A stretch of 64,000 nt of DNA from Cavia porcellus (Eukaryota; Chordata; Mammalia; Rodentia; Caviidae): positions 3,544,501 to 3,608,500 of the forward strand of contig NW_026947488.1 of the NCBI RefSeq assembly GCF_034190915.1. The letters are read 5' to 3'. The position numbers and the translations under genes were made by a program. The notes beneath the pieces were generated by a model. It ran no database searches, had not been told where the DNA came from, and was given only the letters and a program-made list of their open reading frames with translations. Below are positions 36,543-47,394 of the stretch, in pieces (within the stretch, counting starts at the first letter, position 1; each line of letters starts with the position of its first letter).

Positions 36543-37668
36543 TTATTCTATTTTTCTGCTATTATTTGTCCACTTTTCTCCTTCATTCCACTGTCTGCCC
36601 CATTCACTGAGGCCTCTTTGCCACTGTTGCTGGAATCCTGGTATTTTTTTTCTCTCTCTCTCTAGAATGTCCTTCGGTATTTTTTGTAGGGTTGGGTTGG
36701 TGGCCATAAACTCCCACAGTTCCTCCTTGTCTTGGAAACACCTTGTTTCTCCATTAATTTTGAGGGAGAGTTTTTCAGGGAACATCAATCTGGGTTGGAG
36801 GTTATTTTCTTTTACGGCTTGGACTACTTCACTCCAGGCTCTTTGTGATTTGATAGTCTGTGTTGAGAAGTCTGTCATTATTTTGATGGATTTTCCTTTA
36901 TAGGTGATCTGCTTCTTTTCTCTGACTGCTTTTAATATTCTGTTCTTGTGGTGAACTTCTGGGATCTTGATTATTATATGTCTGGGTGTAGATCTGTTTT
37001 GGTTGTAGTTGGCTGGAGTTCTGTATGCCTCATTTATCTGGATATCATTTCTTTTTCCTATGCTTGGGAAGTTTTCCTTAATTATTTCTGTGAATAGACT
37101 TTGTGATTCATTTGTAGTTACTCCTGCTTCCGCTCTCATGTTTTTTATTCTTAAGTTATAGATCCTCTTGTCATCTTCTAGCCTTTGAATTGTTACTTCT
37201 TGGTTTCTTGTTATTTTTAAAAGGTCTTTTCTTTCAGAATCACACATTGCAAATCTATATTCAAGTTTTAAAAGGCTAACTTTAGTTTCTGTTGAGGCAT
37301 TTTGCCAGCTTTCAATGGAGATTTTAATTTCCTGGTAATCTCTTTGAATCTGTTTCATGTATTCTAGATTTTGTTTATATTCTTCACCAAAGGTTTCTCT
37401 TCCTTTTCTGGGTTCCTCCACTCTTCCATCTGTGTCTTCTTGAGAGGGGCTTAGCATCTCTTTTATTAATCTTTTTATATCTTGCCTTGCTTGGATTAGA
37501 ATTTCTAAGTTCGTCTATGAGGTCATGAAGATATTTCTTTATGTCTGCTGATGTTGTGGCCAATATTGCACGATTGCTACACTGGTTCTCTTCTGTATTT
37601 ACTTCTCCTGGACTTATTTTCCCAGGGTCAGCAGCTGGAGGTGTTTTCTTATTTCTTTCTCTTGTCAT
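36543..37668 (-). pseudogene. ORF1 (L1/HAL1): L1-type ORF1p, one frameshift
   Basis: ORF1p is the RNA-binding, trimeric nucleic-acid chaperone of L1 elements. The likely start is the Met at 37668; an N-terminal part with basic residues runs to about 37510, where a 1-base shift moves the frame. The remaining frame, 304 residues from the Met at 37457, holds a coiled-coil part (about 25-98), an RRM-like domain (about 99-190, with the block NLRIKNM and a TPRHIIIK block at 157-164), and the C-terminal domain (about 191-250), including the diagnostic ILKAVREKKQITYKG (173-187) and TDFS (194-197). The order and spacing match L1 ORF1p. Total length is near 375 codons, close to the usual 340-370. Apart from the single shift there are no stops, so decay is slight. 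No ORF2 follows. Confidence 0.85.
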
Positions 37669-38464
37669 GTTTCTGGTGTATGACAGGTGTATGGTGGGCA
37701 TCTCAGGCCCTCTCCATATTGCTTAGGGTGTTTCTGAAGCGTGCTGGCTGGGGGCTTGATGCCCTCTCCAGTTTGCTGTTATCCGAGGTACATGCAGGGA
37801 TGATGCAGGCTGACCCCTCTCCTCTGAGCCAGTCAACCAGTGAGTGCTTTTAGTAACTTAGCCTGTATTTTGTGGATGTCACAGGGTTGGGACAGTTCCA
37901 TCCCTGGCTATTGGGTCCCAACAAGGGGCGTGATCCAGCCCAAGCAGATCCCACCAGTCCGCTTTGGGCCAGGGGCGGCTGACTGATGCCACTGTGGCTC
38001 TGGACTCAAGCCTGTCCTGCCCAACTCCAATATGTCCTCCAGCCGGCTACACCCACCACGGGACCCAATTTCCAGCATTCACTGAAGAGAATTAATGCAG
38101 CTCTCCACCTTGACTCCACTCTACACTGTGCCACATCCTCCCACCAAAGGCCCCGGACTCACCAACTCCCATAGTCGGCGGCCGTGGCTTCAGTGTGATT
38201 GTGAATTGTCTGACTCCATGGCTGCCCAGCACAGTGCAGTACGGGTCTCAGCGAGCACGTCTGGCTCCAGCCCTCCACCCACGTTTTTCCCTCCTCTTCC
38301 CCTTTTCCTTCTTCCTTAGTTTCCTCCTGGAGTCGTGAGAATCCCGCTCCCCTCGTCCGGTGCTCTCCATGTTGTCAAATTCCAGCATCTGAGCTGTTTT
38401 TCCCTGAGAGGCTCTCCACCTCACTACCTAGCAAGCTGCCATCTTCTTGTGTCTCCTCGACACT
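37669..38464 (-). promoter_or_regulatory. 5' UTR / internal promoter of the HAL1-like element
   Basis: A GC-rich, roughly 795-bp leader precedes ORF1. Twenty bases in from the 5' end the minus strand reads AAGATGGC (38438-38445), the core of a YY1 site. Known L1 5' UTRs have a YY1 site at the same place, where it sets the transcription start. This supports an intact 5' end. Confidence 0.6.
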
Positions 38465-38474
38465 GAATATTGTC

Positions 38475-39049
38475 AAGTGAAAGACTGTCATTAACAGAGG
38501 TCCATGGTGACTGACACCCAACAGCAGCTGGAGAGACTGCTGCAGTCTATTCTCCAGCAGAGCCATCATCCGCCCTTGCTCTCAGAGTCCCTGAAAAACA
38601 GGGACTCTGCCAGGGAAGCGCAGGTGATTGTCACGGTGGCTGGGAGCCTTGCACATCCACAAGGCAGACCCAGGATCCCAAGTAACAGCCAGAACATGAG
38701 AGCTCCAGGAACCAGAGCAGGCTCCTCTGGGTAATCTGTGAATCTGTGCACAACCCTTCCAGGACAAGGTAGCGATAAAATCACAAGTAGTCTTTCATCA
38801 TTTACCCTTTTGATAGGACATCCATCATGAAATAAATTCTGCCAGAAATATCCACCTCTCTTATCAGCGCATTGGAACCAGTAGTCTTTGGATATTTAAA
38901 TAATGAACTGGTACATGAGGAAACTTATATACAAAAGCACATTGTAGCATTTCTGCATTGCCACAAATACTTTAAAAGAACAGGAAACCAACTACATCAG
39001 AGACAAATGCTCTGGTATGGCCACATGCATGAGTATACAACCATTTTTG
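38475..39049. other. Unique DNA
   Basis: Contains a short inverted repeat (CAGAGTCCCTG and CAGGGACTCTG, 38582-38610). No gene recognised. Confidence 0.5.
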
Positions 39050-39490
39050 AAATGTCTTCCACTGATTTCCAGAATGATAGAATCCCAGTGTTTTTTTTTT
39101 TTTTAATTTGCATTTTTCTAATGGCCCGTGATGTTAAAAACTTTTTCAAGTATTTATTGGTCACTCACACTTTCTCTGAGATGCATCTGTTCATTTCAGT
39201 TGCCCGTATTTTGATTGGATCTTTTATTCTGGGAGAGGTCTACATTTTTTTTTCAGTTCCTTGTATATTCCAGATATTTATTAATCCTCTATCCAAAGTG
39301 TAGCTGGTAAAACATTTTCCCATTCTATTGGTTATTTCTTCTTCATTTGCTGTATAGAAGGTTTTTTAAAAACTTGATGTTATCCTGTTTGTTGATTCTC
39401 TGTTATTTTTTGCACAGTTAAGGTTCTGTTCAGAATGCCTTTGGCTGTGCCTGTGACTTTAAGCATTTTTCTGAACTTATCTTCTAGCAA
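39050..39490 (-). mobile_element. Inverted 5' part of a twin-primed L1 (ORF2 fragment)
   Basis: The plus strand is antisense L1 ORF2: 'aatttgcatttttctaatgg', 'gttgcccgtattttgattgg', 'cttttattctgggagaggtc', 'ccttgtatattccagatatt'. It represents the ORF2 portion directly upstream of the sense part that begins at about 39505. The frame is broken. Confidence 0.7.
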
Positions 39491-39504
39491 GTTAAGTATT
39501 GAAC

Positions 39505-40300
39505 AACAAGCATCAAAAAAATCAAATAACAACGGCTAGTGAGACTTTGAGGAAAAACGAACCCTCCTGCACTGTTGGTGGGCATGTAAACTAGTCTAAC
39601 CATTACGGAAGTCAGTACGGAGATTCTTCAAAAAATTTAAAATACAAATTCTATTGACCCAGCTACTTACCTTCCAGATAATTTATCAAAAGAGTTGAAG
39701 ACATGGTGTTACAGGGATACACGCAAACCCGTATTTATAGGGTACACAATTCACAATAGCTAAATTGTGGAAGTAGTCTATACATCCACCACCAGATGAA
39801 TGGATGCAGAAGACATGGGATTTATACACAGAGCCCTGCTCTGCTAGAAGGAGGAACCAGAGCCACCTGAGGGAAATGGATGCACCTTGAATTTATAATG
39901 TTAGGTGAAATAAATCAGACACACAAGCTCAAATGCTGCATGGTTTCTCTTACGTGAGAAATGCAGAGTATAAATAAACCAGAAAAATAGAAGATAGACA
40001 ACAGGGAATAGGGAGATAGATCTTTGGCAAACAGGACGGTGACTAAGATGGAACAGGACTAAGGATGGGAGGTGGGAGGGGAGGGACAGGAAGGGGACAT
40101 GAGAGGTAGTCTGATGTGCCACGTCTTGTACTACCTATCCTCAAGGAATGGACTCGCGACACACTGCAACATGCACTAACGCAAAACGAGTCCGTCTATA
40201 CCTGCTGGACTTTGAGGGACTCCTAAATGAACACTCTTAAATACTTTACTCCACAGAGCAAAACTGTGCCAAAAATGATGTAGAAATATACATAGAAATA
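39505..40300 (+). mobile_element. 3' part of the twin-primed L1 (end of ORF2, 3' UTR)
   Basis: 'cctcctgcactgttggtggg', 'aagtcagtacggagattctt' and 'ccagatgaatggatgcagaa' are the ORF2 C-terminal region in sense. It is followed by a 3' UTR with a G-rich polypurine run (40060-40100). The exact 3' end and target-site duplications were not found. With the inverted block before it, this is the inverted-5' structure made by twin priming. Confidence 0.7.
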
Positions 40301-43005
40301 GTATATAAGAGACATGTTTGTGTAAAGATTAGTGTAAAAAGTACAGCTTGTTTCAGACAGCGGGGACCCAGGAGATGTTTATTTCTTTCACTGTATTTTT
40401 ATGTTTTACCATTTTTTAAATTAATGAATATAAGTTAATTATAGAAGCAGAGAAAAACTACCTGGGCTCCTCGAGGTTAACACAGGAGTGGTGGCAGCAG
40501 GGGAGGATGAGGGAGGGACTGAGGGTCTGGACAGCTCCAGGCAGGAATTGCAGGGCAGCAGGTGTAGCTGCAGGTAACCCAGCCAGCTCCCTGGATGTGT
40601 CAGGAGGGATCGTCCAGCGTGAAGCTTCAGAAGGCTGAGGACTTAGAGACCTGAGGTCTGTTCAGAGATGTTCAGCTGTGACAGAAGGACTGTGCTCCTC
40701 TCTAATCCCTTCCAGCCCCATCACCTCCTCCGGCGATGATCCAGTATCTGAAGGGCCTAATATCTTGCAAAAACTGAAGTCAGATTTCGTTTTGTGAAGG
40801 AGGAAGCCAGAACCCCCTGGAATCACAATCTGAAGCAAACAGAAACATCTGTGGGAAAAATGTGCTGTTTGTCGGGCACATTCGGAAGGCAGGCAGTGGT
40901 AATAAGAGGCGGACGGGGGACCCCGTGCCAAGGATGTGCCCAGGGTGGATGGGTGCCTTGGGAGGAGGCCCACATCTCCCTGAGGCCTCCGAGGTCACTG
41001 CCCTCCCAGTGCCAAGGTTGGCGTCTGCAGGGTGAGGATGACCCTCGTGGTATCTTGACTTTCAGTGAAACAACACATCTGACCGGACTTGACAATAAGA
41101 CCCCACCTTTGGGGAGTAATTAATGCTCTGAAGATCTGTCTCCCGGATGTTAACGGAGACAAATGTTCAGCTCTCTGCATTTTCTGATTTTAATTGAAGG
41201 AAAGTAACTAATTATCTTGGAGAAGCAGTCATTATACACTGGCTTCAGGCTGGCCTTTTGTGAGGAATGACTTGGAGGCTTCTCGGGGCAGTCGATACGG
41301 TAAGCAGTCATTACAGCCTGTGATTTGCAAGAGGAGCAGACAGTTCCACACTCGGAACAAGCCCCAGCACCGGCTGCACTCGAGGGGAAGATGGGAACCT
41401 GTCATAGCTCACCCCGCACAGAGCAAGTGCAGAACTGACAGCTAACAGTGGTAACACCTCCCTCTCCTCCCATACCCAGAGGAGGAGCGGCTGCCCGTCT
41501 GCACTCTAGGGGCAGACTGTCTGCGAACTAATCTGCATGGTGGTTTTGACTGATTCAAAGCCCAAAAGCAATGGGTGAGCATATGGAGAACAACTGGTCC
41601 AAATAGATGCCGGTGGCTTTGGAGTGGAGATACGAAACCCTATGTGCAAAAAATACCTTGTGCATGCACGCACATTTATGGTGCATGCACACATTTATAA
41701 TGCATACACTCATTTATGATCTATGCAAACTAAAGGTTAAGACCTCCCAAGGGGACCACAAAGCACTTCTAATGTTGGGCAGACTGGGGAACTTGTGTCC
41801 TTGGCACATGCAAAGTCAAGAAAACAAAGAAATAGGAAAACTCAAAAAAAAGTCATGACAGAATTCAATACGTGTAAAAAAAAAGGCTAAAATCAACAAT
41901 AATAACAAAATAAAACTGGAAACACTGGGGTGGGCTCCATCATGGCTTGTAGGTTTCCCTGAGTGAGGAACAGATCCAAGAGAATGAAAGGGTGGCACAC
42001 AGAAGCACCACCCAGAATCAAAGAATAAGGCAGAGTGTGGCTTGGCGAACATGCCGATGTGTGGCAGTAATGACAAGAGACCCGCTGGCCTTCGAGATGG
42101 AGCTCAGATGAACTCAGGTGACCAAAAGCCACCAATAACTGGCAACTACAGAAATGCGACCAGGTGCAGAAATGCTGCCATCTTCCCTCTGGGCTGCCAA
42201 AGCGTTGTTTCTAAAACCTGCCTCCATGGGACATTCTGCCCTCCCTGCCTCCTGCCTCTGCTGAGCCTCTCCTGAGCCTCTCCTGAGCCAGCCTCCCTGC
42301 AGACTCAGCCTCCCTTCCCTTAGGCTCTGCGCAGACTCTGGAATCTAGCTCTCTGGAAGCACTCACCATCCTGCAAGGCACCTACCACGCCTGCCTCTGT
42401 CCTTGTTCCCCCCAGATCTGGGAGTCTGGCTCATCCCATAGAACCTCTGGCTGACCACCCCTCACTCCCATCCCATCCTGGCTGCACCTCAGAGTTCTGC
42501 TCATCCTCCCATGGCAACTGGGCAAGCCAGTTCTCCTGGTGTTGATATCCTGGTGAAACGGCCAGTGCCCACTGAGTGCTTGCTGAGTGTCACCTATGAG
42601 CACACTCAACTCCCACACCAGTGCCTGCAAATGTGCCCTCCACAGAGAAGGGGGTGAGGCCAGATGGACTTGGGTGGCTAGGAAGCAGTGTGCATGACCA
42701 CCAGACCATCACCTCTGTGCACTGTATCTCTTTGGGCACTGGTGAACCAAATGGTCACACCTTGGGGTGGGGAAGGATGTATGTCCCTTTCTGTGCCCCC
42801 ACGGTGGTCAGCACTGAGCTACACTACCTTTGGCTGCTAATAAAGACAATATATTGGTGGAGTCTTTTCAGTACTTTAGGCTACTGAGCACTAATGACTT
42901 GAATCTGCAATCCCTCCATCCTCACCTTCCCAACTCTCCAGCCCTTCCACTTTAAAGACCATTGAAATGGTACACTGAATTCCTTTAATGTGTATTTAAC
43001 ACATT
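40301..43005. other. Unique DNA, no gene recognised
   Basis: A short stretch at about 41095-41265 has three homeodomain-type cores (AGTAATTAATG, TTTTAATTGAAG, AACTAATTATC) and no repeats. A three-unit tandem repeat is at 41661-41721. The part 42150-42900 is GC-richer with direct repeats of CTCCTGAGC near 42265-42290. Confidence 0.5.
41661..41721. repeat. Three-copy tandem repeat, ~20 bp
   Basis: Units TGCATGCACGCACATTTATG, TGCATGCACACATTTATAA and TGCATACACTCATTTATG begin at 41661, 41682 and 41701. Confidence 0.85.
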
Positions 43006-43009
43006 TTAT

Positions 43010-43195
43010 GCTGGCACTGGGTAGTGGTCCTGTAATCCCAGCTAGTTGGGAGGCCGACATAAGAAAATCCAAAGTTCAAAGCAAGCCTGGGCAATTTTAA
43101 AGAAATTCTGTTGCAAAATGAATAATTTTTTAAAAGGCTGGGCATGTGGCTCAGTGGTAGAGGGCTTGTTCAGCATGCACAAAGAAAAAAAATAG
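43010..43195 (+). mobile_element. B1-ID dimeric SINE, sense
   Basis: A diverged B1 half ('cctgtaatcccagctagttg', 'gttcaaagcaagcctgggca') is joined to an ID half ('ggctgggcatgtggctcagt', 'agagggcttgttcagcatgc') and an A-rich end. Confidence 0.8.
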
Positions 43196-43224
43196 CTGAT
43201 AAGGAAAGCAGAGAGAGTTCTGCA

Positions 43225-43330
43225 AATGACAATAATAATTCTGGGACCCCTTCCTGCCCTCTCTGAGCGGATGCCTTCCTCTGACCTCCGATTGTCCGGC
43301 GCATCCAAGATGGCTGCCGCCGCTGCCCTG
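43225..43330 (+). promoter_or_regulatory. Promoter-like patch with a YY1-type start codon
   Basis: A small CpG cluster leads into CCAAGATGGCTGCCGCC (43305-43321), which matches the YY1 consensus and also puts an ATG in an optimal context (A at -3, G at +4). The codons read M-A-A-A-A-A-L-R, after which AG/GTGGGTAA could serve as a splice donor. YY1 sites over the start codon are common in first exons of housekeeping genes. No partner exon was recognised, and without splicing the frame ends after 36 codons. It may be a decayed promoter or chance. Confidence 0.25.
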
Positions 43331-43384
43331 AGGTGGGTAATCTGGTCACCGAGAGATGGAGCAGGCTCTTTCCGTGTCTCCACC

Positions 43385-43440
43385 TCCACCAGGATATCTT
43401 GCATTGTGTCTGACACTTAGTAGGTGCCGGTAATTGATTT
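43385..43440 (+). mobile_element. MIR 3' fragment
   Basis: 'attgtgtctgacacttagta' followed by 'ggtgccggtaattgattt' matches the end of MIR. Confidence 0.45.
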
Positions 43441-44948
43441 TGACTGTCTTCTGAAGCAGAACAGCCAAGATGAAAGGTGCAGACATCTTCAGTGTTCCTC
43501 GAGCAGCATTTCCACAAATGAGACTCATGTGGGGACCAGCTGTCAGGTGGGGACCGGACATCACAGCCTCAGAACCAGCCCTTGCTCCCAGCTCTCTGTG
43601 AGCTGCCGTGGTTTCTTCCTGGGCTCGTTGAGAGATTCTGGGTTTATTCTCAGAGCACACATGCCTGGGCCAAATCTACATGGCCATATCCAGGATTTTG
43701 TCCTCTTTCCAGCATTTGCAGCTTCTCAGAGTTTCCTGCAAAGCAAGGCAGTGCCTGCTGCTTTCTGAGACCTGTGCCTCCGGCTGTCCGGGGCACTGGT
43801 GAGAGCTCTGCAGCAGCCACCTGTGTAGCCACTGGGAGATACCGAGGAAGCAGCCAGCCCCTGTCAGGCCATCTGGCTGCAGCCAGACAGGCAAGCAGGC
43901 AAGGGGGCAATGTCCCCATGAGCAGTGCTTTGAAGGTGTAAGCAAGGTGCACAGCATGAAACTGAGACCTGAGAAAGCTTAACAGGGCAGGCAGGGTTCA
44001 GACGGGGAGAAGCATTTTAGTAGAGGGCGCCACAGCCTGAGCCCTGTGCTAGAGAAGGGTCCTGTGGCTTTGCTCTGGGAGCAGGCAACTGTCAAGGTGG
44101 CCGGACCCTGAGTCCCTGAAGGGACAGAGACCCAAGAGAACGCAGAAGCTGGTGGCCACCTCCTGAGGGCTGCAGTGGCAGGAAGCACAGGAGCCAGGCA
44201 CAGAGGTTGTGCTGATCTCCCATGAGCTCTTAAGCTTCAAACCAAGGCCCCTCTCCTTCTCTTCCAGAAGGTCCTCAGACTTCATGGCCAAGGTCAGTCC
44301 CTTGGGTGGACACTGGTCTTGATGGTCCTTCTTACCGTGTGGAAGACAGAATCCGTGATGAATCCAAACTAGCTTCCTCACACAGGATCACTTCCTTGTC
44401 TCCTTACCCCCACCCAGCCCTGGTGTGCAGACTTCCCACAGCCTCCACTACTTCACGTGACTCAGGAGGAAGGCCCAGAGGCACCTGCTTATGCAGACAG
44501 CCCATCCAGAAGCAAGAGTCCAGTGGTCTCAACAAAAACAGATGCAGGAAGTTGTGTGGCCTTGTCTATCCCAGACCGAAGTGGCAGGATATGCTCATGG
44601 TTGGGAGTGAGCCAGACATCATCAGAGTGAAAGCCAAGTTTGAAAAAAAAAAAGGAATCTGACCATTTGGAGCTGAGTCCGAGCACCTCAGAGCGGCCAC
44701 AGTGCTGGAGTCTTGCAGCCTGGTGGGAGGAGTTTATTTTATGTCTCCTTGGATGCCAAGGAGACAGGGAGACCATGAGGAATACACAGTGGGCTCAGCT
44801 GGGAGTAAATGTGGAAATCCTGGTGTGGATGAGATCATCCCCCAGGTGGACAAAAAGCAGAGAAGGGGCCAAGGCCACGTACATGGCGGTCAGAGATTGG
44901 ACTCAGGACCCCTTGCCTGCAGTAACATCTCCTGCCCCAGTTCACAGA

Positions 44949-44989
44949 TGTACAGAACATACAGGGGTGTGTTCTGTACAAACCCCTGT
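44949..44989. repeat. Interlocked inverted repeats
   Basis: TGTACAGAACA (44949-44959) is the reverse complement of 44970-44980. ACAGGGGT (44961-44968) is the reverse complement of ACCCCTGT (44982-44989). The two stems interleave, the topology of a pseudoknot. Confidence 0.9.
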
Positions 44990-45669
44990 GTACAGATGCT
45001 AGGGGTGATAGCATCTCTACAAGAGTGGACTCAGTCACGTCTCCCCACAGGAAATCAGGGGTGGCCCTTTGTTTTCATCAGGAACTAACTCTTGTGACCT
45101 TAAGCACATGCACAGCTCTTGATTAGCTACTGATGAGGAAATGAACAATGTCTGACCTTTAAAATGCATCTCATGCCTCAGGAGGGCATATACAGTGGGG
45201 GGGGGGGTAGAGAGGGACTGGCTTTGGTTCCAATGTCTTTCCTTTGTATATCGCCTCTGATTGGGCTCAAAACCAAACAACACCTTCTGCCTTGTCTGGA
45301 CATTGTCCTGGAGTCATGTGACTCAGACGCAATTGGGCTGCCATGCTTCTGAAATCTCCTTGGACAGGGCTCCAGCTTCCTGTGGGACTGGAGAGTATAT
45401 CAGGCCTCAGGGTGAGGGGCAAGGGTCCCTGAGGATCCTGATAGCTGTGTTCACATTGAGTGCCACTTACGGAGCATCACAGGGCAACGCTGAGGTCTCT
45501 GTGTGTGGAGTGAGGCCTTGAGGCCTAGCCTTGTCCTTTAGAGTGAAATGAGCTGTGGGAAGCCTGATCCATAGGAAATGCTGAACACAGGTTGCTTCCT
45601 TTCTGCGTAGTCTCCCATGACCCACAAGAGAGCCGAGTCTGCACCCCTGGAGCCCAGGGTGCGTGAGGT

Positions 45670-45718
45670 CTAGGGGTCTCATTACCATGCAGGACTAGGG
45701 GTCTCATTACCATGCAGA
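45670..45718. repeat. 25-bp perfect tandem duplication
   Basis: CTAGGGGTCTCATTACCATG followed by CAGGA is repeated immediately, with no mismatch over the first 23 bases. Confidence 0.95.
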
Positions 45719-47360
45719 CGTAGAATCCATGGTGGAACTGGAGGTCCAGTTTTCAGGCAGCCCCCAGCAGAGGCAGATCCAGCTAGAAAAGCCTGAGGGA
45801 CAGTGTTGAGGGCAAGGTTCAGAGGTTTGAGCCTCGGGTACCTCTTGATGTACCCCAAAATCCCCCCAGGAGCTAGACTTGCAGGCAGAGTCCCAGCCTT
45901 CCCAGCAGCCACTGCTTGCTGAAATGCAGGGCTGCCTGTGCTGTCCACTGCTGCTGCTGGACCTGCCATGCTGCAGAGAGAACCTTCCCCATTTCTGCAC
46001 CTCCCACATCAGACTTCCCATCATCAGTTGTTCATGCTTCAAACACCAGCCTGGCTCTGCAGGAGGCTGTTGTTGGCAAAATTGCTGGTCAGTAGGTCAC
46101 CCTGGTGGTACCCAAGCTCCATGTCCCCAAACCGTCCTCCCCCTCTGGCTCTGTCTTCTTTGTGTAGGTCATTCCCATCTTGCACCTAAAACAGCAGCGG
46201 CAGTGATTACAGACATGCCTGACACAGCCACGCAGGCCGGACTCCTGGGGTCCAGCTGCACAGTGACAGATGTGAAACATCTGGGGATATGAAGAACCTA
46301 AGGAGTGCCCCTCGCTTCCCCGTCTTATTTCTCTATACCGCTCCTGTTGTGAGTCCACATGAAGTCCTGGGGACCCCAACCCTACTTCAAGGCCTGTCTA
46401 AGGAAATCTCAAACAGGCCTGCAGGGCTCTTGTTGGAGCCAGAGCTGGGGAGAAGGGGTCTTGGGGCTCCCCACATGTGGGCATGTTCCTTAGATGACAG
46501 TCCTGGGAGAAACCCAAGTGGAATTCTTGTTACCCACAACTCCAGTTAGCACTGCCCCCCATGTTTACCGGGGACTGCCATTGCACCCCAAATTAGCTAA
46601 CATCCCCACCATGCAGACAGGGGCAGAGTTTTCACAGGAATCTCCTCACTTCCACATAGCAAATCTGCTGCCCAGGCCACCGCCTCCACTTGCCTCTGCC
46701 CTGCGGTGCCACGCACTCCGGGCCAGCAGGGGCTGCATTGGAAACGTCTTAAGTCCACATGCGCAGAGCATGAAAGGAATATTGAGACGTTCCAGCAATC
46801 AATTTTTCATAAATAATATACATGTGTAGCCACATTACATATTCAAAGCTGCAGTCAAATGGTTGGGGAGAATGATTATTTATTCTGTTGAATTTCTTCA
46901 GAATGAATTCCAGGACAGATCAAACAAAAAAGTTATAAAATAGGAATTATAGGTAATGAATGCCTGCTTGTTGCAAAGGCGAGTGGCTGCCGGTTATGCA
47001 TAATTAATGCAGGTGAGGGCAGGGCTCCGGCTCTGGCCGGTTCTGGAAGAAGAGCTGAGTCTTACCGCCGAGCAGGGACCGCACTGTCTCAGTGAGGATT
47101 TGAGACTTGAAATGCTTGGGGTCTCAGTGCATTTGATTACCGTGTTCAGGAGACACAGTCGGCTGCAGGGACCAGTGACCTGGGACTGCATGGGTGGACG
47201 CTGGGTGCAGGGTCACTCAGTCCCCTCTGCCACCCCTCAGGGCCAGGGTCTCTTCTTGTAGTTAGCTGGGTGTTACAGGCTGAGCCCAGGCCACCTGTGT
47301 TCTGAGGGTGCTGTTTCCCAGAGGAGAGTCACACCACGCCTGTTCCCGTCCCACAGCAGG

Positions 47361-47394
47361 CAGGGAAGGGCAGGGAAGGGCAGGGAAGGGCAGG
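47361..47394. repeat. CAGGGAAGGG minisatellite
   Basis: Three perfect 10-bp units plus a partial fourth. Confidence 0.95.

Larger units (their letters stand above)
34931..38474 (-). mobile_element. Complete HAL1-like (ORF1-only) LINE with target-site duplications
   Basis: Exact 10-bp copies of GAATATTGTC lie at 34931-34940 and 38465-38474. Between them, in minus orientation, are a roughly 795-bp 5' UTR, an ORF1 of L1 type, about 1.6 kb of non-coding 3' UTR and an A-rich tail (seen as T8ATTTTA after 34940). The element is 3.52 kb. A normal L1 would carry about 3.8 kb of ORF2 between ORF1 and the 3' UTR; no endonuclease or reverse-transcriptase similarity is present. Because both ends are intact, this is not a 5' truncation. 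ORF1 without ORF2 defines half-L1 (HAL1) elements. An internal deletion of a standard L1, before or after insertion, remains possible. The T-rich tail joins the target as TTGTC/AA, near the L1 endonuclease consensus TTTT/AA. Confidence 0.8.

Noticed and set aside
44020..44035. CTCF site (AGAGGGCGCCAC)
   Set aside because: Only the core resembles the motif; flanking positions do not fit well enough to list as a feature.
44949..44975. Glucocorticoid-response element
   Set aside because: The AGAACA and TGTTCT half-sites are 10 bases apart instead of the required 3.
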